A DNA stretch of 64,000 nt from Massilia sp. Root335. GTDB lineage: Bacteria > Pseudomonadota > Gammaproteobacteria > Burkholderiales > Burkholderiaceae_D. A program made the translations under genes and the position numbers. The stretch spans positions 1-64,000 of the forward strand of contig NZ_LMCY01000032.1 of NCBI RefSeq assembly GCF_001425685.1, in the 5' to 3' direction. The notes under the pieces were generated by a model, which searched no databases, was not told the origin of the DNA, and saw only the letters and a list, made by a program, of their open reading frames with translations. How positions within the stretch are numbered: position 1 is the stretch's first letter; the number at the start of each line of letters is the position of its first letter. Positions 26,121 to 35,200 of the stretch are shown piece by piece.

Positions 26121-27482
26121 TCAGGCCTCCGTCGCGCAAGCGATGAACATGCTGCGCCAGGCCTGCTCGACCGCCGCGACGGTAAGGCGCGGTTCGGCCC
26201 CGGCGAACCCGGCGAAATCGGTGACCCGGTCGAGCAACTCGCCCGGATAGCAGGCCAGCAGCGCGCGTCCGGATTGCGGGTGCAGCCGCTCGACCAGGTG
26301 ATCGACCGCGGCATCCTCGTAATCGATGCGGCGCAGCCGGCACTGGCGGCGCAACAGGGCGCGGTAGGCATTCGGCGCCCACGCGCCGATGTCGGCCTTG
26401 TAGCCGATGCGGCGCAGCGCGGCGTCGTCGAACACGCCGCCCGGGGCCAGGTTGGTCGCAAACACCACGGCGGCGTCGAACGGCACCAGTTCGGCCTGGC
26501 CGCCCTGCAGCGACAGCTGGTCGCACCCGGCATCCAGCGGTCCGATGAAGCGGTTCAGCAGCTCGGCGGCGGCAATGCGCTGGCGGCCGACGTCGTCGAG
26601 CACCAGCATGCCGTTGTTCGCCTGCAGGTGCGGCGGCGCGTGGTACACGCCCTCTTCTGCGTCGAAGCGCAGGTCGAGCATGTCGCGTCCCAGTTCGGCG
26701 CCGACGTGGACGAGCGGGCGCTGGCACACGGTCCAGCGCGCATCGCAGCTGCGCCGTTCTTCCTGCTGGCGCGCAGTCGGCGGCGGCGCCACGTGCACGG
26801 CCGGATCGTACAGGCGGATTACCTGGCGCCCGACCATCAACGCATACGGTACGGCGATGGGACCGGGCAACAGGCGCCCGAGCTTGCGCGCCAGCGTCGT
26901 CTTGCCGCCGCCGGACGGTCCGTACAGCAGCAGCGAACGGCGCGCGTACAATGCCGCGCCCAGCACGTCGCGCGCGCCTGGCGTCAGGCCATCCTCGCCG
27001 AGCGCGCCCGCCAGTTGCGCGGGCGTGATGCGCTCGGCGTCCGCGTGGCGCAGCGCCTGGCGTTCGACCACGGCGCGATACGACGCCAGCGTGACGGGCG
27101 CCGGGCCGACATAGCGGCAACGCCCCAGGGCGTCGGCGGCGCCGCGCTGGCCAATCGCCGTCAGCTGGTATTGCATGTCGATGTCGGACTCGCCGCACCA
27201 GGCCACTTCCACCTGCTGTTCGGCGATCAGCGGATTGAGGATTTCGCGCAGCACGCTGATCGACAGCCGCAGCTTGCCGGCCAGATGCGTCAACGGCGTC
27301 TTGCCGCCGGTCTGGATCGCCTTGAGCACCAGGTCCGTCAAGAAGCGCGGTTCGAGACCGGTGTCGCGCACGGTCTTGGCCTGGCGCGGCAGCACCGGCG
27401 CGATCTCCGGACCGCCCGCTGGCGCCGCCTGTGCGGCGCGCGGCGGCGTCGCGGTACTGCCTGTCGATAGCGTTTCAAACAT
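26121..27482 (-). CDS. AAA-type ATPase with N-terminal winged-helix-like region, in the Tad locus
   Basis: 453 residues from MFETLSTG (AGGGGG 6 bases upstream; a longer start at 27503 is possible). Residues 40-110 look like a winged helix (LTHLAGKLRLSISVLREILNPLI). Walker A GPSGGGKTT is at 188-196, and a Walker B-like MLVLDDVGRQ follows. No membrane segment. It sits between tadV and rcpC, where core Tad loci do not have an extra ATPase. The role is unknown; it might regulate or remodel the Tad machine. The 73 bases upstream are AT-richer and may hold a promoter. Confidence 0.7.
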   Translation of the reverse strand: MFETLSTGSTATPPRAAQAAPAGGPEIAPVLPRQAKTVRDTGLEPRFLTDLVLKAIQTGGKTPLTHLAGKLRLSISVLREILNPLIAEQQVEVAWCGESDIDMQYQLTAIGQRGAADALGRCRYVGPAPVTLASYRAVVERQALRHADAERITPAQLAGALGEDGLTPGARDVLGAALYARRSLLLYGPSGGGKTTLARKLGRLLPGPIAVPYALMVGRQVIRLYDPAVHVAPPPTARQQEERRSCDARWTVCQRPLVHVGAELGRDMLDLRFDAEEGVYHAPPHLQANNGMLVLDDVGRQRIAAAELLNRFIGPLDAGCDQLSLQGGQAELVPFDAAVVFATNLAPGGVFDDAALRRIGYKADIGAWAPNAYRALLRRQCRLRRIDYEDAAVDHLVERLHPQSGRALLACYPGELLDRVTDFAGFAGAEPRLTVAAVEQAWRSMFIACATEA

Positions 27483-27576
27483 CGGAACCCCCTTGCCTTG
27501 CATGTTTTCCGAAACAGGTCAGAATCATTCTAACGACCGGTCTTTTGGCCACCCTTGAGCTTCGCCAAGAGCGGGC

Positions 27577-28101
27577 TCATCCATAATGAGTGACCAAAAC
27601 CACGATCGTGCCAAACGCAATTGCCAGTCCGTAAGGCATGGAACCGACGCTCTGCGCGGGCGCCGTGTCAGATAATTTCGTGCCGGGAACGAAGATTCCG
27701 AACAACATGTGACCGATGTTGACGAGGGCCGCCTTCACCCGGCTGCGCAGCACCACGAGCAGCAACGCCATCACGCCGCCGGCGCACCACGTGAGGACGA
27801 TGATCTGGAACGCGTCGGCCGGACCGGTGAAGAACCCGACCACCGCCATCATCTTGACGTCGCCGGCGGCCATGCCGCGCACCAGGTAAAACGGCAGGAA
27901 GATGGCCAGGCCCAGCAGCATGCCGCCGAGCGCGGAGAGCAACGCGGCGCCCGGATCGACGGACAGCCCGTGCAGGACAAGCGCGCCGGCCAGGCCGACG
28001 AGCAGAAGACGGTTCGGGATACGCCGCGTCGCCAGATCGTTGATGGCGGCAATGCTGACCATGAGCAGCAGCAGCGCATCGAGGTATTGTTCGATTTGCA
28101 T
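27577..28101 (-). CDS. tadV: Flp prepilin peptidase TadV/CpaA
   Basis: 174 residues, an inner-membrane aspartyl protease that cleaves Flp prepilin. The start at 28101 (MQIEQYLDAL) follows GGGGG and avoids the upstream terminator; an in-frame ATG at 28155 would translate through the hairpin. Catalytic aspartates are in INDLATRRIPN and in AAGDVKMM. Six hydrophobic helices are visible. It is separated from flp by a strong terminator. Confidence 0.92.
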   Translation of the reverse strand: MQIEQYLDALLLLMVSIAAINDLATRRIPNRLLLVGLAGALVLHGLSVDPGAALLSALGGMLLGLAIFLPFYLVRGMAAGDVKMMAVVGFFTGPADAFQIIVLTWCAGGVMALLLVVLRSRVKAALVNIGHMLFGIFVPGTKLSDTAPAQSVGSMPYGLAIAFGTIVVLVTHYG

Positions 28102-28111
28102 CACAGCCCCC

Positions 28112-28147
28112 AAAAAAAAGCCCTCCGGGCCCGGAAACCCGGAGGGC
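28112..28147 (-). terminator. intrinsic terminator between flp and tadV
   Basis: GCCCTCCGGG pairs with CCCGGAGGGC (28120-28147) and is followed on the minus strand by a run of eight T (28112-28119). It should end most flp transcripts and let a minority read into the assembly genes, giving more pilin than machinery. Confidence 0.9.
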
Positions 28148-28159
28148 AGCTCCACTACA

Positions 28160-28345
28160 TCACGCAGCCGGGGTGACCAGCTGGCTGGCGACGTAGTCGA
28201 ATACCCCTTTCACCTTGCTGCCCACGGTTGTCGCCGAGGCCGCCATCGCCACGCCGATCAAGGCAGCGATCAGGCCATACTCGATGGCCGTCACACCGTT
28301 CTCGTCAGCAGCGAAGGCTTTGACTGCGGAGATGAAGTTGCTCAT
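28160..28345 (-). CDS. flp: Flp type IVb pilin
   Basis: 61-residue prepilin. A short leader with positive charge ends at Gly17; cleavage before Val18 leaves VTAIEYGLIAALIGVAMA, the Flp hydrophobic helix with the conserved Glu and Tyr (positions 5 and 6 of the mature protein). It is the major subunit of the Tad (tight adherence) pilus. It is first in the minus-strand Tad run, with a strong terminator just downstream. Confidence 0.95.
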   Translation of the reverse strand: MSNFISAVKAFAADENGVTAIEYGLIAALIGVAMAASATTVGSKVKGVFDYVASQLVTPAA

Positions 28346-28732
28346 GACAAACTCCCATATGGTAGGTTAATAAGAACTGCTACTAGCCGGGGGCGCTGGT
28401 CAAGTCCCTTTCTTAGCTGGCTTGCCGCGTTCCGTGCCAGTGAGTTCACTATAAGTGTTGATGCCACGCGGCAACTTGATGACAGACAACTTTGCCTCAT
28501 GGAACTATTTTTTGTTCCATGGAATCGAAATCCCCCTCAATTGGGGGAGCACAGTGCGATTAAGCTTTGAGAAAATTCACTCAGGCTAAAAAAATTGCAT
28601 TTGCATAATTGCTTAGAATACAAAAACGCTATATCCTGTTTCGCTTGCTCTTTGTGAAACACCTGATACCTGCGAACGCGACGGCGGCTGTGCCCAGCCT
28701 GCAGGTCGGTTGATTACATTGCTGAGAACGAC
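28346..28732. promoter_or_regulatory. flp / diguanylate cyclase divergent intergenic region
   Basis: 387 bases between divergent genes. It holds an inverted repeat CATGGAAC-N8-GTTCCATG (28498-28521), a CCCCC/GGGGG hairpin (28531-28546) and an AT-rich run near 28590-28620. It should contain the flp promoter. A TGGCACG near 28433-28439 looks like half of a sigma-54 site but its -12 half is one base out of register. Confidence 0.45.
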
Positions 28733-29770
28733 ATGGACTCGCTTCTGAAACACATGGTGGACATGACCGGCCACCGCGATCACGCGATGCTCGATATCTC
28801 CGTGATCTCGGCAGTGCAGGAGCTTGCTGGTGCGGCGCAGACGCGCATCTTGGCCATCACGACCGTCTCGGGACAGCAATATCTGCGCGCACGCGCCAGC
28901 ATCGCGAAAGGTGGCGCGGCGCATCTGGAGGAAGGGACCGACGGCGCGCTGGGCGATCCGGTGGCCGCCCTCCCCGAACTGAAACGCTGCCTGGCCGAGC
29001 ACCAGGCCAGCGCGGAAGCAATCGCCGCCGACGGCATGCGCGTACTGTGGCTGCCGATCTGGTTCGGCGACAAGGCCACGACCTGCCTGGAAATCCGCGA
29101 CGACAAGGCGTTTTCGCACGACACCGTGTATGTGATCGGTGGCATCGTCGGCGTGTACCGGAATTTCCAGAACCTGCTCGACTACAGCGAGCGCGATTCC
29201 CTCACCGGCCTGCTCAACCGCAAGACCTTCGACGACCAGCTCGCGCGCATGCTGCAGCATTCCCACGACCAGGACCCGCGCCTGCCGGGCCTGCCCGAGC
29301 GGCGCCAGCACTACGGCGAAGAAAAACAGTGGCTGGCCGTCGTCGACGTCGACCACTTCAAGGCCGTGAACGACAAGTTCGGCCACCTGTACGGCGACGA
29401 AGTGCTGATCCTGATCGCGAACCTGCTGCAATCCTCGTTCCGCGCCCAGGACCGCGTGTTCCGCTTCGGCGGCGAGGAATTCGTCGTGCTGCTGCGCTCG
29501 ACCACGCTGGACAATGCCTGGAAGATCATCGAGCGCTTCCGTACGAACGTCGAAAGCCATGACTTCCCGCAGGTGGGACGCGTGACGGTCAGCGTCGGCT
29601 TCGTCAGCATCAGCGCCTATGAATCGCCGGTGGTCACGCTGGGCCACGCCGACCAGGCGCTGTACTACGCGAAAAGCAACGGGCGCAACCGCGCCTGCCA
29701 CTACGACGACCTCGTCGCGCACGGCCTGCTGCAGACCGTCGCCTCCAACGACACCGCCGAATTCTTTTGA
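28733..29770 (+). CDS. diguanylate cyclase with GAF-like sensor domain
   Basis: 345 residues that should make c-di-GMP from GTP. The N-terminal ~150 residues look like a GAF-type sensor. The GGDEF domain (about 155-335) starts DSLTGLLNRKTFDDQL, carries an insertion of about 20 residues, then VVDVDHFKAVNDKFGH and the active site RFGGEEFVVLL. RAQD lies five residues before GGEEF, the product-inhibition I-site. It is convergent with an HD-GYP gene 30 bases away, so synthesis and breakdown of c-di-GMP are encoded side by side, next to the Tad pilus locus. Confidence 0.9.
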   Translation: MDSLLKHMVDMTGHRDHAMLDISVISAVQELAGAAQTRILAITTVSGQQYLRARASIAKGGAAHLEEGTDGALGDPVAALPELKRCLAEHQASAEAIAADGMRVLWLPIWFGDKATTCLEIRDDKAFSHDTVYVIGGIVGVYRNFQNLLDYSERDSLTGLLNRKTFDDQLARMLQHSHDQDPRLPGLPERRQHYGEEKQWLAVVDVDHFKAVNDKFGHLYGDEVLILIANLLQSSFRAQDRVFRFGGEEFVVLLRSTTLDNAWKIIERFRTNVESHDFPQVGRVTVSVGFVSISAYESPVVTLGHADQALYYAKSNGRNRACHYDDLVAHGLLQTVASNDTAEFF

Positions 29771-29800
29771 ACGCCGCCGGACGGCTCAGGCCGCGCCGGC

Positions 29801-31021
29801 TTACGCCACCGCCATGAAACGCAGCGGGTCGACCTGCCATTTTTCGGGCGATTCGTGGCGCACGATCTTGTCGCCGCCGCCGAAGCCCACGCCACGCGCC
29901 AGATCCACCGTCTGCGGCTTGATATAGGTCTGACTCTTGGTGCTGTAGAACACGTTGACCTTGGGCGTAAGCAAGCTCGTTTCGTGCGGTTCGACGACCA
30001 CGGCCAGACGGCCCGATTCCAGCAGGACGAGGGTCCCGACCGGATAGATGCCGACGCAACGCATGAACTCCTGGGTCAACGCCGGATTGAAATGGAATTT
30101 GCTCCACTCATACATCTTGCGCAGCGCCTCGGCCGCCGGCATGCCCTTGTGGTAGCAGCGGTCGGCCGTGATGGCGTCGTACACATCGACGATCGCGGCC
30201 ATCTGCGCCAGTTCGCTGATGTCCAGTTCGCCCTGGCGGTCCGGATACCCCGTGCCGTCGCGGCGTTCGTGGTGGTGCAGCGTGATGTCGAGCGGGATGG
30301 CGCCGATTTCGGGCGAACGGCACAGGATGTCGTAGCCGTCCCTGGGGTGGCGGCGGACGATCTCGAATTCCGCGTCGGTCAGGCGTCCCGGCTTGTTCAG
30401 GATGTCGTCCGGGACCAGGGCCTTGCCGGTGTCGTGCAGCAGGCCCCCGATGCCGGCCTGGTAGGTGGCCTCCGCATCCATCGCGCGCGAACGGCAGAAT
30501 GCGACCAGCAGCGTGCACACACTCACCGAATGCAGGAACGTATAGTCGTCCTTGTTCTTGATGACGGACAGGCCGAGCAATGCGGACGCATTGCGCAGGA
30601 TCGACGCCGTGATGCTCTCCACCACCGGCGACACCTTGTCCATTTCCACCGCCTTGCCCAGGCGCGCATCCTGCATCACCGTCCTGACGAGCCCGGCCGC
30701 CTGGCGCCGGATCGCCATGGCACGGTCGAATTCCTCGGCCAGCGTCGTGCGCAGCGGCGCCACCGGCCGGGCCGCGATCGCGGCAAGCTCGGCCTCCGTC
30801 GCAGCGTCGGCTTCGGCGATCGTGGGGGCATCGGTCACGTCCAGCCCGCGTGCGCAGTCGATCGTCACACCGCGGATGCCCGCCGTCAGGATCTTGTGGA
30901 TCTCGTCCTCGCTCGTGATGACGAAGCGGTTGCGGACGAACGGATGCTCCATCCAGCCGCAATCGAGATCGTGGATGAACATCCCTACGCGCAGCCGGGA
31001 AGAATCGACTTTCTTGAGCAT
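29801..31021 (-). CDS. HD-GYP c-di-GMP phosphodiesterase with DUF3391
   Basis: 406 residues. Residues 1-110 are DUF3391 (KVDSSRLRVGMFIHDLDCGW). The HD-GYP domain (about 150-335) has HDTGK at 196-200 and HHERRDGTGYP at 250-260, all the residues needed for metal binding and c-di-GMP hydrolysis. No membrane segment. It is divergent from a LysR gene and convergent with the diguanylate cyclase. Confidence 0.92.
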   Translation of the reverse strand: MLKKVDSSRLRVGMFIHDLDCGWMEHPFVRNRFVITSEDEIHKILTAGIRGVTIDCARGLDVTDAPTIAEADAATEAELAAIAARPVAPLRTTLAEEFDRAMAIRRQAAGLVRTVMQDARLGKAVEMDKVSPVVESITASILRNASALLGLSVIKNKDDYTFLHSVSVCTLLVAFCRSRAMDAEATYQAGIGGLLHDTGKALVPDDILNKPGRLTDAEFEIVRRHPRDGYDILCRSPEIGAIPLDITLHHHERRDGTGYPDRQGELDISELAQMAAIVDVYDAITADRCYHKGMPAAEALRKMYEWSKFHFNPALTQEFMRCVGIYPVGTLVLLESGRLAVVVEPHETSLLTPKVNVFYSTKSQTYIKPQTVDLARGVGFGGGDKIVRHESPEKWQVDPLRFMAVA

Positions 31022-31164
31022 GAAAGGGTCTGGGGGTGTGTTAATCTCGCCGCACTTTGGCAGCCCTCGGGCGACTCCGAGTATAACAACTTGATGACAA
31101 GATAGTTTCCATAAATAAACTTCTGGTTATTTTTTGTAGCCATAAAGATACAAGTATTTACATC

Positions 31165-32100
31165 ATGGAATTTCGCCAGCTGCGCTATTTCGTCGCCATC
31201 GTGGACCACGGCTCGCTGTCGCGCGCGGCCCTGGTGCTGCATGTGGCGCAACCCGCGCTGACCCAGCAGTTGCGCCAGCTGGAAGAAGAGCTGGGCGTGC
31301 AATTGCTGCACCGCTCGGCCCAGGGCGTGCTGAGCACCGACGCCGGCAAGCTGTTTTACGAACATGCCCTGGCCATCCTCAAGCAGGTCGCGGATGCGCA
31401 GGCGGCCGTCGTGCAATCGGCCGAGCGGCCGTCGGGCAGCGTCACGCTCGGCCTGCCGCACAGTATTTCGGACGCCCTCGCGCTGCCGCTGCTGACCGCC
31501 ATCCGCCAGCGTTATCCGGAAATCACGCTGCAGCTGACCGAGGAAATCACCGGCAGCCTGGCTGAACAATTGCGCGCCGGCCGCATCAACCTGGCCGTGC
31601 TGTTCGACGACGGCCAGCTCGGCGGCTTCGTCGCCACCCCGCTCGTCGAGGAAGAACTGCGCTTCGTCTGCCGCGCCGACGCACCCGCCGCCGCCGGACG
31701 CGACAGCCTGACCTTGCGCGCCGCCCTGGATACGACCCTGATCCTGCCGGGCCTGCAGCACGGCGTGCGGCCACGCATCGAAAGCACGGCACGGGCCGCG
31801 GGCCTGGCCACGCACGACGTCATCGAAATCAATTCGATCGCGATCCTGAAGTCGGCCATCCTGGCGGGCATGGGCGCCACCATCCTGCCGGTGGCGCCGG
31901 TCCAGGCCGAGCTCGAACGCGGCGCCATGCGGGCCCTCGCCATCCGCGATCCGGCCATCGCGCGCACCGTTGTCCTCTGCACCTCGCGCAATATCCCGCT
32001 GACCAATGCGGCGGCCGCCGTCAGCCGCCTCGTCGTCCAGGTGGCGCACGGGCTGTGCGCTGAGGGTCTCTGGGTCGGCGCGCGTTCCCTCGACGGCTGA
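31165..32100 (+). CDS. LysR-family transcriptional regulator
   Basis: 311 residues. The N-terminal winged HTH (1-60, MEFRQLRYFVAIVDHGSLSR and AQPALTQQLRQLEEELGVQL) is followed by a LysR substrate-binding domain. The sequence resembles the Nac-like branch (nitrogen assimilation), but the effector cannot be told. It is divergent from the HD-GYP gene and 192 bases upstream of the oxidoreductase gene on the same strand; it may control either. Confidence 0.88.
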   Translation: MEFRQLRYFVAIVDHGSLSRAALVLHVAQPALTQQLRQLEEELGVQLLHRSAQGVLSTDAGKLFYEHALAILKQVADAQAAVVQSAERPSGSVTLGLPHSISDALALPLLTAIRQRYPEITLQLTEEITGSLAEQLRAGRINLAVLFDDGQLGGFVATPLVEEELRFVCRADAPAAAGRDSLTLRAALDTTLILPGLQHGVRPRIESTARAAGLATHDVIEINSIAILKSAILAGMGATILPVAPVQAELERGAMRALAIRDPAIARTVVLCTSRNIPLTNAAAAVSRLVVQVAHGLCAEGLWVGARSLDG

Positions 32101-32292
32101 TCCGGGCGCGGCCGGGCTGGGCCATCATTTTTTCTTATGGCTCCATCCCCAATCCGTATTTCCGTATACGTCAACTTGTCTCTACACTTGCTGTAACAGC
32201 CGCCAAAGCGGCCTCCGGGCCCGATCCGGCCAGCGCCTACCCGGCGCACCACCGGCACGGGTCCATCTGAAAACACAAAGTTTGGAGACTCC

Positions 32293-35200
32293 ATGCCTGA
32301 CACCGTCCTGGGCCAGGGCGCATCCGCGTCCATGCCTGCCGCGCCCGCCGTTCCCGTTCCCCTCAAAGACGTCAGCCTCGACGACAAGTACACCGCCACC
32401 TCCGGCAAGATCTTCCTGTCCGGCATCCAGGCCCTCGTGCGCCTGCCGATGATCCAGAAGCTGCGCGACGAACAGGCGGGCCTGAACACGGCCGGCTTCG
32501 TGTCGGGCTACCGCGGTTCGCCGCTGGGTGGCCTGGACGAGAACCTGTGGAAGGCCAAGGGCCACCTGGAAGCGAAGCGCATCCAGTTCGTGCCGGGTGT
32601 GAACGAGGATCTCGCGGCGACCGCCGTCTGGGGCACGCAGACCGTGGACCTGATCGGTCCCGCCAGGTACGACGGCGTGTTCGCGATGTGGTACGCGAAG
32701 GGTCCGGGCGTGGACCGCTGCGGCGACGTCTTCAAGCACATGAACCACGCCGGCACGGCAAAGAACGGCGGCGTGCTCCTCATCGCGGGCGACGATCACG
32801 GCGCCTATTCGTCGACCCTGCCGCACCAGTCCGACCACATCTTCGCCGCCTGCATGATCCCCGTGCTGTACCCGTCGAACGTGCAGGAATACCTGGACCT
32901 GGGCGTGCACGGCTGGGCGATGTCGCGCTTTTCCGGCCTGGCCGTCGCGTTCAAGGCGCTGGCCGACACGGTGGAGTCGAGCGCGTCGGTCGACGCCGAT
33001 CCGTTCCGCGTCGAGGTGAAAATTCCGCAGGACTTCGCGATACCGGAAGGCGGCCTGAATACGCGGCTCTCGTCCATCCCGCTGGGCCAGCAGGCGCGCA
33101 ATCAGGAAGCCCTGATGCAGGACTACAAAATCTACGCGGCCCTCGCGTACGCGCGTGAAAACAAGCTGAATCGCACGACGATCGACAGCGCGGACGCGAA
33201 GCTCGGCATCATCGCGTCGGGTAAATCGTACGTGGACGTACTGGAAGCGCTGGAAGAACTGGGCATCGACGAAGCGATGGCCGCCGAGGTCGGGCTGCGC
33301 CTGTTCAAGGTGACGATGATCTGGCCGCTGGAACCAGAAGGCGTGCGCGAATTCGCGCAGGGCCTGGACGAGATCCTCGTGGTCGAAGAGAAGCGCCAGG
33401 TCGTCGAATACCAGCTCAAGGAGCAGCTGTACAACTGGCGCGACGACGTGCGTCCGCGCGTGATCGGCAAGTTCGACGAAAAGGGCGAGTGGGTCGCGCC
33501 GCGCGGCGAATGGCTGCTGCCGCCCAAGGCCGACTTTTCCGTCGCCCAGGTGGCGCGCGTGATCGCCGGCCGCATCACCCGTTTGAATCTCGATGACCGC
33601 ACGCGCGACCTGGTCAAGGCGAGATTGGCCTTCCTGGAAGCGAAGGATGCCGTGCTGATGAAAGCCGTGACGACGCCGTTCCGTCCCGCATTCTATTGCT
33701 CCGGCTGCCCGCACAACACGTCGACCAAGGTCCCGGACGGCTCGTTCGCGCTGGCCGGCATCGGCTGCCACGTGATGGCCACGTCGATCTACCCGGAGAT
33801 GAACAAGCTGACGACGCATATGGGCGGCGAAGGCGCCCCGTGGATCGGCCAGGCCGCGTTCTCCGACGTGCCGCACGTGTTCCAGAACCTGGGCGACGGC
33901 ACCTATTTCCACTCCGGCTACCTGGCCGTGCGCGCCGCCATCGCGGCCAAGGTAAACATCACCTATAAAATCCTGTACAACGACGCCGTCGCGATGACGG
34001 GCGGCCAGCCGGTCGACGGCACGACGTCCGTGCCGCTGATCGCGCGCCAGATGGCGGCCGAGGGCGTCAAGCGCATCGCGCTCGTCACGGAAGATCTGTC
34101 GCGTTATGAGGATCGCTCGGCGCTGCCGGCCGAAGTCACGCTGTACGACCGCAGCAAGATGGACGACGTGCAGCGCGAACTGCGCGAGATCCCGGGCGTG
34201 ACGGTCCTGATCTACGACCAGACTTGCGCGGCCGAGAAGCGCCGCCGTCGTAAAAAGGGAGAGTTCCCCGACGTGGCGAAACGCATGGTGATCAACGAAG
34301 CCGTGTGCGAAGGCTGCGGCGATTGCGGCGTCCAGTCGAACTGCGTCTCGATCCTGCCGAAGGAAACGGAATTCGGCCGCAAGCGCGCCATCGACCAGTC
34401 GGCGTGCAACAAGGATTATTCGTGCGCGAAGGGCTTCTGCCCGAGCTTCGCCACCGTCGAAGGCGGCACGCTCAAGAAGAACAAGGCCGGCGCCAGCAAG
34501 AATGACGGCGACGACGGCTGGGGTCCGCTGCCGACGCCTGCGCTGCCCTCGATCGCGGCCCCGTACAACATCCTGATCAACGGCATCGGCGGCACGGGCG
34601 TCATCACCGTCGGCGCGCTGATGGGCATGGCGGCCCACCTCGAGGGTAAAGGCGCGTCCGTGCTGGACATGACGGGCATGAGCCAGAAGAACGGCTCCGT
34701 CACGTCGCACGTCAAGATCGCCGCAACGCCGGAACGCCTGCGCGCCCAGCGCATCGCCACCGGCGAGGCGGACCTCGTGCTGGGCTGCGACATGCTGACG
34801 GCCGGCGCGGCCGACGCCATCTCGAAGATGCGTCCGGGCCGCACGATGGTCATCGTGAACCTGCACGAGCAGCCGACCGGCACCTTCGCGCAACAGAGAG
34901 ACTGGGAATTCCCGGCCGACCAGGTCCGTTCGCTGATCGTGGAAGCCGTCGGCGGCGAAGCGGGCGCCGACTTCCTCGACGCGACGAAGCTGGCGACTGC
35001 GCTGATGGGCGATTCGATCGCCGCCAACCTGTTCATGCTGGGCTACGCATGGCAGAAGGGCCTCGTGCCGCTGTCGGAAGCGTCCCTGCTGCGCGCCATC
35101 GAACTGAATGGCGTGGCCGTCGCGTCGAACCAGCGCAGCTTCCTGTGGGGCCGCCGCGCCGCCGTCGACTTCGAGCGCGTCGAACGCACGGCGATGCCGG

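Noticed and set aside
28421-28439. sigma-54 site upstream of flp
   Set aside because: TGGCACG is present on the minus strand but the -12 GC is one base too far, so spacing is wrong.
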